DNA of 64,000 bases from CBDHDN01 sp965261585 (GCA_965261585.1 CBDHDN010000064.1:226623-290622), one strand, 5' to 3'; counted from the stretch's first letter, positions 35,271 to 44,627 are shown. Translations and numbers: made by a program. Notes: a model not told the origin generated them from the letters alone.

Positions 35271-35711
35271 TTGCCGGCGAGAACGTCCAGGGCGAGAAAG
35301 AAGGCCGAGGAGAGCGTGCTCGGTGCCTGGCGCAACAACATGATGCGGGCGCCGACCGTCGCCGACCCGACGCAGATCGTCATCTCTGGCGGCAAGGTCA
35401 ACTCGTCCATGCTGAACCTGCTCGGCTTCATGAACGAGGTGAACAACGACACCTGGGTCGCCAACTACAGCTTCGTCAGCCACGATCTTTTCCGGGTTAA
35501 CCCCAGCAAGCCTCTGCCCGGCAAAGGCGCTGGCTACATGGCGATGAACGTCGCCACGCGCCAGCCTACCCAGCGCATGGGGTGGCAGCCAGCCGAGGTG
35601 CAGGAGACCGTCTGGTCGTGGACGAAGGCGCTGTTCGAGAAGGCGGATTCGCGGGCAGAAACCCCGCAGCGGTGGGCGAAGTCATGGACTCGGCGCATCA
35701 TTACGCTGTAG
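35271..35711 (+). CDS. Hypothetical protein, possibly phage-derived
   Basis: Open frame of 146 codons; the true start is uncertain (internal Met at about residue 24 or 25). Readable features: I-V-I-S-G-G-K-V-N-S-S-M-L-N-L-L-G, N-D-T-W-V-A-N-Y, and near the C-terminus G-W-Q-P-A-E-V-Q-E-T-V-W-S-W-T-K-A-L. The K-x-N...D-x-W...P-A-E-V-Q-x-x-x-W pattern reminds me of small phage proteins that track aligned residues in this order, but I cannot name the family with certainty. The 5' end seems joined to unrelated sequence at about 35270, so the gene may be truncated. Confidence 0.45.
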   Translation: MPARTSRARKKAEESVLGAWRNNMMRAPTVADPTQIVISGGKVNSSMLNLLGFMNEVNNDTWVANYSFVSHDLFRVNPSKPLPGKGAGYMAMNVATRQPTQRMGWQPAEVQETVWSWTKALFEKADSRAETPQRWAKSWTRRIITL

Positions 35712-35794
35712 AGGCCCGAACCGAGCGACGCCGCGGTCTTGCAGGCCGGTACCGTCGCCTCGTATCGTCACCTTTCCCAGGCCGGAGGAGTCGT

Positions 35795-36808
35795 GTGAAA
35801 CCAGTCGTATGGGGCGTGCTCAGCACTGCGAGGATAGGACTGGAGTGCGTGATCCCAGCCATGCAGCAGAGTAACTTTTGCGCAGTCCGGGCGATCGCTT
35901 CGCGCGATCAGCATCGCGCCGCCGAGGTGGCTCGCACCATGGGAATTCCGCGCCAATACGCGAGCTATGAGGCCTTGCTCGAGGCCCCCGACATAGAAGC
36001 GATCTATAACCCGCTGCCCAATCACCTGCACGTGGAATGGAGCGTGCGTGCCCTGGATGCCGGCAAGAACGTGTTGTGCGAGAAACCGATCGCATGTGCG
36101 GCCGAGGACGTTCAACCGCTGCTCGACGCCCGTGATCGCACCGGCCTGTTGATCGAGGAAGCGGTTATGGTGCGCGATCATCCGCAGTGGTCCCGACTGC
36201 GCGAGCTCATCGCACAAGGCAGAATCGGGACGGTGCAAAACGTACAACTCAGCTATTCACATTACACCGACGATCCGCACGACATTCGCAATCACGCCGA
36301 TCTCGGTGGCGGCAGTTTGTTGGATGTCGGCTGTTACTGCTGCGCAATTGCCCGCCTGATATTCCAAGCAGAACCGCGGCGTGCACTCGCGTTAGCCGAT
36401 CGTGATCCGCGTTTCGGAGTCGATCGATCGACAACAGCGGTGCTGGAGTTTCCTGGTGGACATGCGAGCTTTTTCTGCTCGACACAAAGTTCGCGCTACC
36501 AGATGGTGCAAGTCGTGGGAACGACGGGCTGGATACGTGCCGAAGTCCCGTTCGCCCACCCACCCGATTTGGCCGCACGCCTAGTCGTCGGTCGCAACAT
36601 GGCGCCCGGAACGGAGCCTGACGAGACCATTACGTTCGAGCCGGTCAATCTGTACCGCCTCCAGGCCGAGCGCTTTGGCCGCCAGATACGCGGCACCGAG
36701 CCCTCCCGGTGGCCCCTCGAAACCGCCGTTGCAAACATGCGCGTCATCGATGCGATCCGTCAGTCCGGTCAAACCGGCGCATGGACGAATATTGCCGCCG
36801 CGCACTAA
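35795..36808 (+). CDS. Gfo/Idh/MocA family oxidoreductase
   Basis: 337-residue NAD(P)-dependent dehydrogenase, closer to the D-xylose dehydrogenase / dihydrodiol dehydrogenase branch than to inositol dehydrogenases. A GTG start at 35795 follows GGAGGAG. Rossmann start W-G-V-L-S-T-A-R-I-G near residue 5; Y-N-P-L-P-N-H-L-H near 75 and the catalytic E-K-P-I-A near 97; Y-S-H-Y..G-G-G-S-L-L-D-V-G-C-Y near 170-185 with the expected Asp and Tyr. Probably oxidises an aldose or related polyol in the cytosol. Convergent with the SDR at 36827, 18 bp away. Confidence 0.87.
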   Translation: MKPVVWGVLSTARIGLECVIPAMQQSNFCAVRAIASRDQHRAAEVARTMGIPRQYASYEALLEAPDIEAIYNPLPNHLHVEWSVRALDAGKNVLCEKPIACAAEDVQPLLDARDRTGLLIEEAVMVRDHPQWSRLRELIAQGRIGTVQNVQLSYSHYTDDPHDIRNHADLGGGSLLDVGCYCCAIARLIFQAEPRRALALADRDPRFGVDRSTTAVLEFPGGHASFFCSTQSSRYQMVQVVGTTGWIRAEVPFAHPPDLAARLVVGRNMAPGTEPDETITFEPVNLYRLQAERFGRQIRGTEPSRWPLETAVANMRVIDAIRQSGQTGAWTNIAAAH

Positions 36809-36826
36809 CTCCAAGCGACCGGGGCC

Positions 36827-37612
36827 TCAAAGTTCGTTGATGTCCCAATCTTTTGGCGGCCAACCCGGGTGCTGGCGATAAGTCACCATCGACAGCCAGC
36901 CCGCATCGATCGGCATTGAAATCCCGGTGATGGCGCGGGCCGCATCGGAGCACAAGAAATGAATGCCATCGGCGACTTCACCGGGCAGGACCATGCGTCC
37001 CAGCGCACTCTGTTCCTGCATCGCACGCGGATCTCGATAGCCGGCGTCGATGCGAGCCTGCATTTGTTCGGTCAGCACGTAGCCAGGCACCACCGCATTG
37101 ACGCGCACGCCGCTGCGGCCCAAGTCGGCGGCGAGAATTCTGGTCAGACTGCAAATCGCCGCCTTGCCCGGTCCGTAGGCGTGCAGCGGAAACGCAACGA
37201 TCGCCGAGGCCGACGAGATGTTGACGATACAGCCATGCCCGCGTTCGGCCATCCTGCCACCGAAATCCCGGCAGCACAGATACACGCCCCGATAGTTGAT
37301 CGCCCAGATCCGGTCGTGCTCGTCGATGTCCAAGTTGCGAATGGAAGATACGTTTTGCAGGATCCCGGCTGAGGTTACGAGAACGTCGGCGCCGCCGTAG
37401 GATTCGTCAACCGCGCTCGCCAGGGCACTCACGCTTGCATCGTCTGCGACGTCGACGCCAAGATGTGCCGCCGCTCCCCCCACGGCGACAATAGCCGTGG
37501 CGACCGCCTTGGCGCTCGCCGTATTGATGTCCGCCACGACAACGAAATCACCGTCCGCGCCAAAGCGTTCGGCGGTCGCTCGGCCGATTCCGCTGCCGCC
37601 GCCGGTGACCAC
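36827..37612 (-). CDS. SDR-family oxidoreductase (first of two)
   Basis: Classical short-chain dehydrogenase of about 261 residues. Cofactor motif T-G-G-G-S-G-I-G lies at the extreme N-terminus from the GTG at 37612; the usual six to eight preceding residues are in frame upstream (E-N-R-T-V-V) but no good start codon is visible there, so the start is unsettled. N-A-G is T-S-A-G-I-L here; catalytic Ser in I-S-S-A-S, Tyr and Lys in A-Y-G-P-G-K. The C-terminus runs I-D-A-G-W plus a 20-residue extension. Same strand as the next SDR; may be co-transcribed. Substrate unknown, perhaps a sugar or polyol given the Gfo/Idh neighbour. Confidence 0.82.
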   Translation of the reverse strand: MVTGGGSGIGRATAERFGADGDFVVVADINTASAKAVATAIVAVGGAAAHLGVDVADDASVSALASAVDESYGGADVLVTSAGILQNVSSIRNLDIDEHDRIWAINYRGVYLCCRDFGGRMAERGHGCIVNISSASAIVAFPLHAYGPGKAAICSLTRILAADLGRSGVRVNAVVPGYVLTEQMQARIDAGYRDPRAMQEQSALGRMVLPGEVADGIHFLCSDAARAITGISMPIDAGWLSMVTYRQHPGWPPKDWDINEL

Positions 37613-37765
37613 GACTGTACGATTTTCGCCCGTTTCGACTCTCCTTCCCGCCCGTCAGGACCCAAAGCTCGGGGTCAGTGACGCGGTGATCGATCCAACC
37701 GCCTCTAACTTATCGACGTGCCGGCGGATCGGCCAACTTGGCTCGCGGGCGGCGTTACCGGCATT

Positions 37766-38497
37766 TCAGTACGTCGCCCGTCCGCCGCTTACGTCAAACA
37801 CCTGGCCGGTCGTGAAGGAACAGCGCGGCGACGCCGCCCAGGCAACAACATCGGCGACCTCGCCCATCGTGCAGAAGCGTCCCATGGGAATGCGCGATTT
37901 CTTGTCGGCAATGTAGTCGGCGGACATCTCGTCGAAGAGGTCGGTCTCGGTGATCGCCGGCGCGATACAGTTCACGGTGATGGCCGACGGCAGAAGCTCG
38001 CGCGACAAACCCTTGGCGTAGCCGATGACGCCCGCCTTTGCGGCACCATAGGCGCAAGCGCCAGGGTTGCCCTCCTTGCCACCGATCGATGCAATGATCA
38101 CGATCCGCCCGTAGCCCTGCTCTCGCATATGGCCGATGACCGCGCGCGTCGAGAGAAAGACGCCCGTCAAATCCACCTCCAGCACACGGTTCCATTCCTC
38201 GAGAGTGTAGTCCCAGGCCGGCTTCGTCGGTCCGTTGACGCCGGCGTTGGCGACCAGGACCGAGACCGAGCCGAGCGCTGCAAGACTCTCCGAAAAAGCC
38301 TGGTCCACGGCACGCTCGTCGGCAACATCACAGACCGTCCGGTGCAGGAAGCTCAGGTTGCTTTGAATCGGCGCACAGTCCAGATCCCAGCCGGACACGC
38401 GGCCGCCGAGCGCGGCGAGACGCTGCGAAACCGCCAATCCGATGCCTCTTGCAGCACCGGTGACGACAATTCCGTGGCCTTCGAGATCGAAGCTCAT
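37766..38497 (-). CDS. SDR-family oxidoreductase (second)
   Basis: 243-residue classical SDR beginning M-S-F-D-L-E-G-H-G at 38497. Cofactor site V-T-G-A-A-R-G-I-G-L near residue 12, V-A-N-A-G-V-N-G near 82, Ser in I-A-S-I-G-G, Tyr/Lys in A-Y-G-A-A-K near 150, ending F-D-V-S-G-G-R-A. Likely 3-oxoacyl/sugar-alcohol type dehydrogenase. A 60-bp piece of its 5' coding region (38396-38456) is duplicated at 44638-44699 next to the transporter operon, which indicates that this gene once bordered that operon directly. Confidence 0.86.
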   Translation of the reverse strand: MSFDLEGHGIVVTGAARGIGLAVSQRLAALGGRVSGWDLDCAPIQSNLSFLHRTVCDVADERAVDQAFSESLAALGSVSVLVANAGVNGPTKPAWDYTLEEWNRVLEVDLTGVFLSTRAVIGHMREQGYGRIVIIASIGGKEGNPGACAYGAAKAGVIGYAKGLSRELLPSAITVNCIAPAITETDLFDEMSADYIADKKSRIPMGRFCTMGEVADVVAWAASPRCSFTTGQVFDVSGGRATY

Positions 38498-38704
38498 CTC
38501 GGCATGCCTGTAGTCTTTCACCCCTTCAACTGTGTCTCTACGGATCTGGAAACAGGAGTTGAGAAAAGTGGAAACCGGCCCGTGACGGGCGGAGCAACGC
38601 ATGTCGAGAACATTCTGAGTTGACCGGTTTATGTACCATATGAGTTGACAGCTTCTGTTGCGGTTTCTGGCCCTGTGGGGAAGTGGTCGGTCGCGGAGCG
38701 GCTG

Positions 38705-40091
38705 GAGGTATAGCTGAATCTTGTGTACGGCGTTGGAAAGAGGGCGGCGTATCCTGGTGATTGTTGCAGTCACCACTTGACCTAAGCCAAGGAAGGATAC
38801 GCCATGGAAGAGAATACCGTTGTTGCCTTTCGGAACCCATCGAATTTTCAGGATGACCCGTTGACGGAAGTCCTACGAGCTGGGGCGCGTGAGTTGCTGG
38901 CTCAAGCCGTGGAAGCTGAAGTTGCCGAGTTTCTGGAAGGTCATGCGACGCTGGTTGATGACCGGGGCCGTCGCCGGATTGTACGCAATGGCCACTTGCC
39001 GGAACGGCTGATACAGACCGGGATCGGCCCGGTGGACGTGCGTCAGCCGCGTGTCCGGGATCGGAGAGCCGGCGAGGGTGCCGGCGCCATCCGGTTCACG
39101 TCGGCGATCCTGCCGCGCTATCTGCGCCGCACCAAGAGCCTGGAGGATTTGCTGCCGTGGCTATACTTGAGGGGCATCTCCAGCGGCGATTTCTCGGAAG
39201 CGTTGGCGGCGTTGCTGGGGGCACAGGCCCCGGGTCTGTCGGCCTCCACGATCGGGCGACTGAAGGAAGTTTGGCAAGACGAGATGGAGCGCTGGCAACG
39301 GCGTGATTTATCGGCCAAGCGCTACGTCTACTTCTGGGTCGACGGCATCTATTTTGGCGCCCGCCTGGAAGAGGAGAAGCAATGCATCCTGGTTATCATC
39401 GGCGCCACGGATCACGGAACCAAGGAGTTGATCGCCATCACCGACGGCTACCGCGAGAGCGAACAATCCTGGCGCGAGGTGCTGCTCGATCTCAAGCGGC
39501 GTGGTCTCGGCATCGGCCCGGAACTGGTGACCGGCGATGGCGCGCTCGGCTTCTGGAAGGCGCTCCGCCAAGTCTACGGGGCCGCCCGCGAGCAGCGCTG
39601 CTGGGTGCATAAGACGGGCAATATCTTGAACAAGCTACCCAAGGGTCGGCAGAACAAGGCCAAGGGTCACTTGCAGGATATCTGGATGGCCGAAACCAGG
39701 AAGGACGCGGAGACCGCCTTCGACTTCTTCCTGGAAGCCTACGGACCGAAGTACGAAAAGGCCACGGCCTGCCTGGCCAAGGACCGGGACGCCTTGCTGA
39801 GCTTCTACGACTTCCCCGCCGAGCATTGGAAGCATGTGCGGACGACGAACCCCATCGAGAGCACCTTCGCCACGGTTCGCCTTCGCACCTATCGGACCAA
39901 GGGTTGCCTGTCACGCAAGACGGCGATGGCCATGGTCTTCAAGCTTTGCCAGGGGGCCAGCAAGAAATGGCGGAGGCTCAATGGATCAGATCAGTTCGCC
40001 GAGATCATTCGAGGCGTCAAATTCGTGAATGGAGAACGCCAGGATCGCGCCGCCGCATGACAAACCCATACACAACTTTTGACAATAGCTC
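38705..40091 (+). mobile_element. IS256-family element
   Basis: 1387 bp between 9-bp duplicates GAGCGGCTG (38696-38704 and 40092-40100), as expected for IS256 (8-9 bp). Imperfect inverted ends GAGGTATAGCTGAATCTTGT and GAGCTATTGTCAAAAGTTGT. Inserted in the non-coding tail of the ISNCY element. Confidence 0.92.
38804..40060 (+). CDS. IS256-family (mutator-type) transposase
   Basis: 418-residue transposase. The N-terminal half has V-A-E-F-L-E-G-H-A and R-N-G-H-L-P-E-R; catalytic Asp in Y-F-W-V-D-G-I-Y-F near residue 177, second Asp in V-T-G-D-G-A-L-G-F-W near 245 followed by R-C-W-V-H-K, and Glu in T-N-P-I-E-S-T-F-A-T-V-R-L-R near 351. A ribosome site AAGGA precedes the start. Intact. Confidence 0.93.
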   Translation: MEENTVVAFRNPSNFQDDPLTEVLRAGARELLAQAVEAEVAEFLEGHATLVDDRGRRRIVRNGHLPERLIQTGIGPVDVRQPRVRDRRAGEGAGAIRFTSAILPRYLRRTKSLEDLLPWLYLRGISSGDFSEALAALLGAQAPGLSASTIGRLKEVWQDEMERWQRRDLSAKRYVYFWVDGIYFGARLEEEKQCILVIIGATDHGTKELIAITDGYRESEQSWREVLLDLKRRGLGIGPELVTGDGALGFWKALRQVYGAAREQRCWVHKTGNILNKLPKGRQNKAKGHLQDIWMAETRKDAETAFDFFLEAYGPKYEKATACLAKDRDALLSFYDFPAEHWKHVRTTNPIESTFATVRLRTYRTKGCLSRKTAMAMVFKLCQGASKKWRRLNGSDQFAEIIRGVKFVNGERQDRAAA

Positions 40092-41244
40092 GAGCGGCTG
40101 TCCACTTGTCCACAGGGCGCCGGTCGGTTGCGTCGAAGCGGGTCACGCGGCCTCGCGGGTTTGGCTGTCGATCGGTTGGCCATCGGCGTGGTATCGCGCC
40201 AGACATCGCGGTCCATGGAAGACGGCCATTGTGCCGTCGGGGTATTCGTGGACGCGGACCCTGGCCTTGACGTAATGGCGGCGGTGGCGGCCGGCGGGGA
40301 TCTGAAGTGCCAGGCGCTTGTAGCGCACCGTGTTGTCGTTTGAGACGGTGCGTTCCTCGTGGATGCACAGGATGTCGTCGAGCGCGCCGGTGAAGGGGAC
40401 GAAGGCGGTGCCCTGGTCCTCGGCCGGGGTCGCGAAGCGGGCGTTGTGTTGTGGCAGGAAGACCTCCTTGAGGAAGCGGTTGGCCTCGACCATGTCGGTG
40501 ATGCCGGCGAGCCTGAGTTCCTGGGGCAGGCGCTTCTGCAAGGTGCCGAACATGCGCTCCGAGCGCCCCCTTGCCTCGGGCGAGTAGGCCGGGATCAACT
40601 CGATACCGAGCTGCGCCAGGGCGCGGCCGACCTGGGTCGGGGTGTCCTTGTCCACCTTGCCGCCGGCCTCGGGCGTGTTCCAGTAGTGGCTGGCGCGGTC
40701 GGCGTAGAGCGAGCAGAACAGGCCCTTGGCCCGGATCGCCTCGGACACCCCCTGGAAGCTCGACATGGTGCCCTCTTCGGCGACGAAGAAGGCCGAGTAG
40801 ATATCGCTGGTCGCATCGTCCATGGTGACGATCAGGTCCCACCCTCGACCGGGGACCCACTCGTGGCTCGAGCCGTCCTGGTGCAACATCATGCCGGGCA
40901 GGGCACGGCGCGGCCGCTTGCGCCGGTGCGCCCCACGCCTGGGCGCCGCGCGCCTGCGCCCATGGGCTTGCAAGCTCAGCCGCAGCCAGTTGTAGCTGCG
41001 CTTGAAGCCGTGATCGGCCACCAGCTTCTCGTGGAAGTGCTTGGCCGTGAAGTCCCAGTAGCGGGTGTCGAACAACTCCAGCACCCGCGCCACCTCGTCC
41101 ACCGGCGCGCGCCGCGCCGAGAGGCGGCCCAGGCGGCGGTCGTAGAGACCGTCGGCTCCCTCCGCCTCGTAGCGGTCGCGCCAGCGCCGGAAGGTGCGCT
41201 CCGAGACACCCAGAACCTCCGCCGCCTCCGCCTGGCTCAGTAGA

Positions 41245-43222
41245 GTCGGGGGCTGGCGCGCCAGCTTTAAGGGTCCGGTGGCGGTTCCGTCGCTTTCGCT
41301 CCGGGCCTCAGTCCGGCTCCCGTGGCCACGTTTCCAGTCCCCCGCTCATCAAACCGGACGTGCGGATCTCTCGCATCCGGCTTTCGGACGAGATCATACC
41401 TTCGCACTCGGAAGGCCTATCGTCTGCCGCGTGAGACGCGTGAGGCCATATTCATCGTATAGCCGGGCGTCCGGGAAATGCACGAATTTCCCGAACCGCG
41501 TCTTGTGCTTTCGACAGAGCCACTGACGGAGCCGCCTGACCGCGTGTTGGTTGACCGCGCTATAAGCTGGGCTGACCTGACCAAGACAGAAGTAGTTCGC
41601 CCACCCGACGATGGTCCGGTTCAGGCGTTCCACCACCATTTCCGACGGCAGCAGCTGGTAGCGTGGCGTGGTGATATCGCTGATCGTGCGGCAAATGCTC
41701 TGGACGCTCGCTTTGCTGGGTCGGGTTCCAGTGTAGGTCCCCTCCCCGGTCGGGCGGTAGTTGCGTCCGATGCGGTAGCCCAGAAACTCCAATGGCCCCT
41801 CCGGGCACCGCAAGCATCGGGTCTTCCGTTCGTTGACCGGCAGCTTCAGACCCTCCATGAGCCGCTCGACCGCCGTCAGCATTTCCGCCGCCGGGGCCTT
41901 GCCGAGCACGCAAAGGTCGTCCGCGTAGTTCACGATTTCCGAACGGAAGCGCCGGGCATAGCCCAGCACCTTCCAACCCAGTATGAAGCGCCGCATATAG
42001 AGGTTGCTGAGCAGCGGCGAGATCGGCGCCCCTTGCGGGGTTCCTTTCCGCTCCCTGCGCGCCCGGTTCGTGCGGCTGGTGCCGCCCTTGCCGTCGTCCT
42101 CCTCCACCGGCATCTCCAGCCACGCCTTGATGAGTCCGAGCATCCGCCCGTCGCTGATGCGCCGGGCGAGGCTTTTCATCAATTCGGCGTGCGGAATTTC
42201 GCCGAAGTAGTTGGACAAATCGCAATCAACCACCTCGTTGTGCCCCCTGTACAGGAGACGATGAACGCGTTGTACCGCGTCGAGGGCGCTCCGCTCCGGC
42301 CTGTAGGCGTACTGCTCCGGTTGCAAGTCGGCTTCGAACATCGGTGTCAGCACGAGCATGGCCGATGTCTGCGCCACTCGGTCCCGTATGCAGGGAATGC
42401 CCAATGGCCGGAACTTGCCGGGCTGTTTCTTCGGGATCAGAACCTGTCGCACCGGCTTCGGTGTGTAGGTGGCATCCCTCAGTTCCCGCGCCAGTTCCCC
42501 GAGCCAGCGGTCCACGCCGTACGCCTTGATGTCCGCGAAGTTCTCTCCGTCCACCCCGGCAGCGCCGCCATTGCGGCGAACCTGCCTCCAGGCTTCCATC
42601 AAGAAGTCCTCGCGCCACACCTTGTCAATCAGCGAATGGAACCGCCGTCCGGGTTCTTCCTTAGCTTTCGCATGTAACACGGTCTGGAATTTCCGAACCT
42701 TTTCTGACCCTGTTAGGCTCTCGCCAGTGGTCACGTCTTGCTTCCTTTCCGTATTGCTCTCGAACCAGGGCTCCTTTCCTCCGCCGGCATTACCCGGCCT
42801 CCGCGGTACTACGAGCCCATCCGCCACCCTGCCGGCCCGGCCTGCCCCTCACGGGGTTCCGGTTGGTGAGTGCACACCACCGACAGGGCTTCCCGTGTTG
42901 CTCCCATCCTCCTGCTCCATGCGTGCAGCCACCATTACCCCGGCGGAGCCGGCCGGTGCGCGTGTCGTTCTCTTCCCGGCCGGTGGCAGCCTTCCCCGAG
43001 TAGCTGACGGGTCGGCTTCCGCATTCCAAGTTTCGAGGCCTGCTCGGTGTTCACTCGCGTTGCGGCCCGCATGGTCGCTGAACCGCCCAGGGCGGTCCGT
43101 TTCTCGGAGTGCTTCAAACGATGTCGTTACCTCCATCATTCGCTCTGATTGCTACCGGCTGGAACGACAGTTGCCGGGCGGGATTTTCACCCGCTGAAGG
43201 ATGGTGCCTTTCCACGGCACAC
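41245..43222 (-). mobile_element. Group II intron with reverse transcriptase
   Basis: Minus strand. 5' end placed at GTGTGCC (complement at 43216-43222), which fits the GUGYG start of group II introns. Ribozyme domains I-III fill about 42830-43222, the ORF follows, and a domain V-like hairpin AGCCGGATGCG...CGCACGTCCGGTTT lies at about 41360-41391. The exact 3' end could not be fixed (41235-41290). Confidence 0.78.
41394..42827 (-). CDS. ltrA: Group II intron reverse transcriptase/maturase
   Basis: 477-codon frame; the ribosome-proximal start may be an internal GTG/ATG around residue 30, as the first 25 residues overlap ribozyme sequence. Reverse-transcriptase blocks: D-K-V-W-R-E-D-F-L, F-R-P-L-G-I-P-C-I-R-D-R-V, Y-A-Y-R-P, G-T-P-Q-G-A-P-I-S-P-L-L-S-N-L, and the catalytic Y-A-D-D near residue 280. 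The maturase (X) domain follows with I-V-G-W-A-N-Y-F and R-R-L-R-Q-W-L-C-R-K-H. No HNH endonuclease domain is seen, so it is of the En-minus type. Intact. Confidence 0.9.
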   Translation of the reverse strand: MADGLVVPRRPGNAGGGKEPWFESNTERKQDVTTGESLTGSEKVRKFQTVLHAKAKEEPGRRFHSLIDKVWREDFLMEAWRQVRRNGGAAGVDGENFADIKAYGVDRWLGELARELRDATYTPKPVRQVLIPKKQPGKFRPLGIPCIRDRVAQTSAMLVLTPMFEADLQPEQYAYRPERSALDAVQRVHRLLYRGHNEVVDCDLSNYFGEIPHAELMKSLARRISDGRMLGLIKAWLEMPVEEDDGKGGTSRTNRARRERKGTPQGAPISPLLSNLYMRRFILGWKVLGYARRFRSEIVNYADDLCVLGKAPAAEMLTAVERLMEGLKLPVNERKTRCLRCPEGPLEFLGYRIGRNYRPTGEGTYTGTRPSKASVQSICRTISDITTPRYQLLPSEMVVERLNRTIVGWANYFCLGQVSPAYSAVNQHAVRRLRQWLCRKHKTRFGKFVHFPDARLYDEYGLTRLTRQTIGLPSAKV

Positions 43223-43397
43223 AGCCACCCCGATGGGTGCGCCCATAAACCTCCTCGAACTTCATCAATCTCAGTCCCTGTACCTGCTCCGTCCAACGCA
43301 TCGCCTCCCTCCATGGCTTGGAGGCGTTCTAAAACCGGACAGATCATCTGGTACATAAACCGGACATATCGCGTGTTACCGACACGGGCGGAGCAAC

Positions 43398-43490
43398 GCA
43401 GTGTCGCTACGTATCATGTATGATAATATGACACATGGGACAGCGCCATGACCTGCTTCTGTTGAGGCGCTATCGGAAATACTCGGGAGA
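43398..43490 (+). repeat. Transporter leader repeat, copy 1
   Basis: About 90 bp nearly identical to 44697-44790: GTGTCGCTA(C/T)GTATCATG..., an inverted-repeat operator candidate, and a conserved coding-like stretch V-E-A-L-S-E-I-L-G-R. In copy 1 this frame contains a TGA. Downstream, 43531-43655 matches the end of the binding-protein gene and the spacer before permease 2, showing that the binding-protein gene was deleted from this copy. Confidence 0.82.
43412..43425 (+). promoter_or_regulatory. TATCAT-GT-ATGATA operator candidate, copy 1
   Basis: Perfect 6-bp inverted arms around GT, embedded in an AT-rich patch (ATAATATGACAC follows). Conserved between both leader repeats. Resembles GntR-type palindromes; regulator unknown. 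Confidence 0.5.
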
Positions 43491-43655
43491 CCGCCGCGCT
43501 GGGCTGCGCCTGACCCATGAGCGGCTCGCACTCGGCTGAAGCAGGCCCACGTTGTGGGGCGTCTCTTGCCGCGGCTGGGGACGCACCTGGTTTCCCAGGA
43601 CAGCGCCGGTGGCCTATTCTGACCACGGGAGCACTACAGCCATGCGAGTCCTGTT

Positions 43656-44627
43656 GTGATTGGTGATGTACTCGGCGGCTACTTCGCGCGGAGGCTACTC
43701 GGCTCCCTCGTCATGCTGCTGCTGGTCATGTCGGCGGTGTTCATCACCGATCGGCAAATCGGCGATCCGGCGCGAATGATTCTGGATGTGTCAGGCACCG
43801 AGGAGGACGTACGCGAGCTGCGTGAGCGCATGGGGCTCGAGGACCCGTGGCTTGTGCAGTATCGGCGCTTCGTCGTGGGCATGGTGACGTTCGACTTCGG
43901 CGAGACGTTCCGCTACGGCATCAGCAAGCCCTTGGCGCACGGCGGCATTCCGAAATCACGAGAAACTCTGCCGATCGCCGCGGAGCGGTTGCCGGCGACG
44001 TTTCTCTTATGCGGCGTCACGATCGTGTTGTCGGTTCTGGTGGCGCTGCCTCTGGGTGTCTACGCGGCCGTGCGGCCGCGCACATTCGGTGACCGGCTCG
44101 TCAACGTTCTGTCGCTGGCCGGCGTGTCCATCGTCGAATACTGGTTCGCGCTCATCTTGATCCTTGTCTTTGCCGTCCAGCTGGACTGGCTGCCGACATC
44201 CGGGTACGGCACCCCAGCGCACGTCATCTTGCCGGCGCTTGCTCTGTCGCTGCGGCCGATCGGCCGCATCACCCAGATCGCGCGGAGCTCGATGCTGGAC
44301 GAGCTCGCGAGGCCCTACGTCACCGCGGCCCGCGGTCGGGGCATTCCGATCTCGAAGATCGCGTCCGTCCATGCGCTGAAGAATGCTGCCATCCCGATCG
44401 TCACGACCATCGGCGATGAGACCATCAACGTCATAACCGGCGTGATCATCATCGAGACCGTGTTCGGCTGGCCCGGTATCGGCGCCCTGACCGTCGACGC
44501 CCTGAGGATCCGCGACGTGCCACTCATCGAGGCGACGATCTTCTTGCTGGTCTTGATGGTGTTGGGCATCAACCTGATCGTCGATCTGATCTACACCCTG
44601 CTGAACCCGCGCGTGCGGCTGGGCTGA
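43656..44627 (+). CDS. Peptide/opine-type ABC permease, DppB-like copy 1
   Basis: 323-residue DppB/OppB-type permease, with the GTG start at 43656 overlapping the stop of a five-codon mini-ORF (ATG at 43642). An N-terminal helix, then the long periplasmic loop, then five helices; the ATPase-contact EAA loop is P-Y-V-T-A-A-R-G-R-G-I near residue 220. From about residue 125 to the end it differs from copy 2 at only about three residues, while the first 125 residues diverge strongly. It has no adjacent binding protein, second permease or ATPase of its own, so it could only work by replacing copy 2 in the complex. Confidence 0.86.
   Translation: MIGDVLGGYFARRLLGSLVMLLLVMSAVFITDRQIGDPARMILDVSGTEEDVRELRERMGLEDPWLVQYRRFVVGMVTFDFGETFRYGISKPLAHGGIPKSRETLPIAAERLPATFLLCGVTIVLSVLVALPLGVYAAVRPRTFGDRLVNVLSLAGVSIVEYWFALILILVFAVQLDWLPTSGYGTPAHVILPALALSLRPIGRITQIARSSMLDELARPYVTAARGRGIPISKIASVHALKNAAIPIVTTIGDETINVITGVIIIETVFGWPGIGALTVDALRIRDVPLIEATIFLLVLMVLGINLIVDLIYTLLNPRVRLG

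Larger units (their letters stand above)
40143..43265 (-). pseudogene. ISNCY-type transposase interrupted by group II intron
   Basis: 5' exon: ATG at 43265 gives M-K-F-E-E-V-Y-G-R and then enters the intron near 43222. The 3' exon from about 41240 down to 40143 gives L-S-Q-A-E-A-A-E-V-L-G-V-S-E-R-T-F-R-R-W (helix-turn-helix), then the integrase core with Asp in L-H-Q-D-G-S-S-H, Asp in Y-A-D-R-A-S-H-Y and Glu in R-G-R-S-E-R-M-F-G-T-L-Q, and a C-terminal beta domain. If the intron splices, a working transposase mRNA could still be made; otherwise it is dead. Confidence 0.82.
38621..43366 (-). mobile_element. ISNCY-type element carrying IS256 and a group II intron
   Basis: Ends TGACCGGTTTATGTACC (38621) and the near-complement of TGTCCGGTTTATGTACC ending at 43366 form good terminal inverted repeats (1 mismatch in 17). 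The transposase runs on the minus strand. IS256 lies between the transposase stop and the left end; a group II intron splits the transposase near its N-terminus. Copies of GGGCGGAGCAACGCA flank the whole at 38587-38601 and 43386-43400. Confidence 0.8.
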
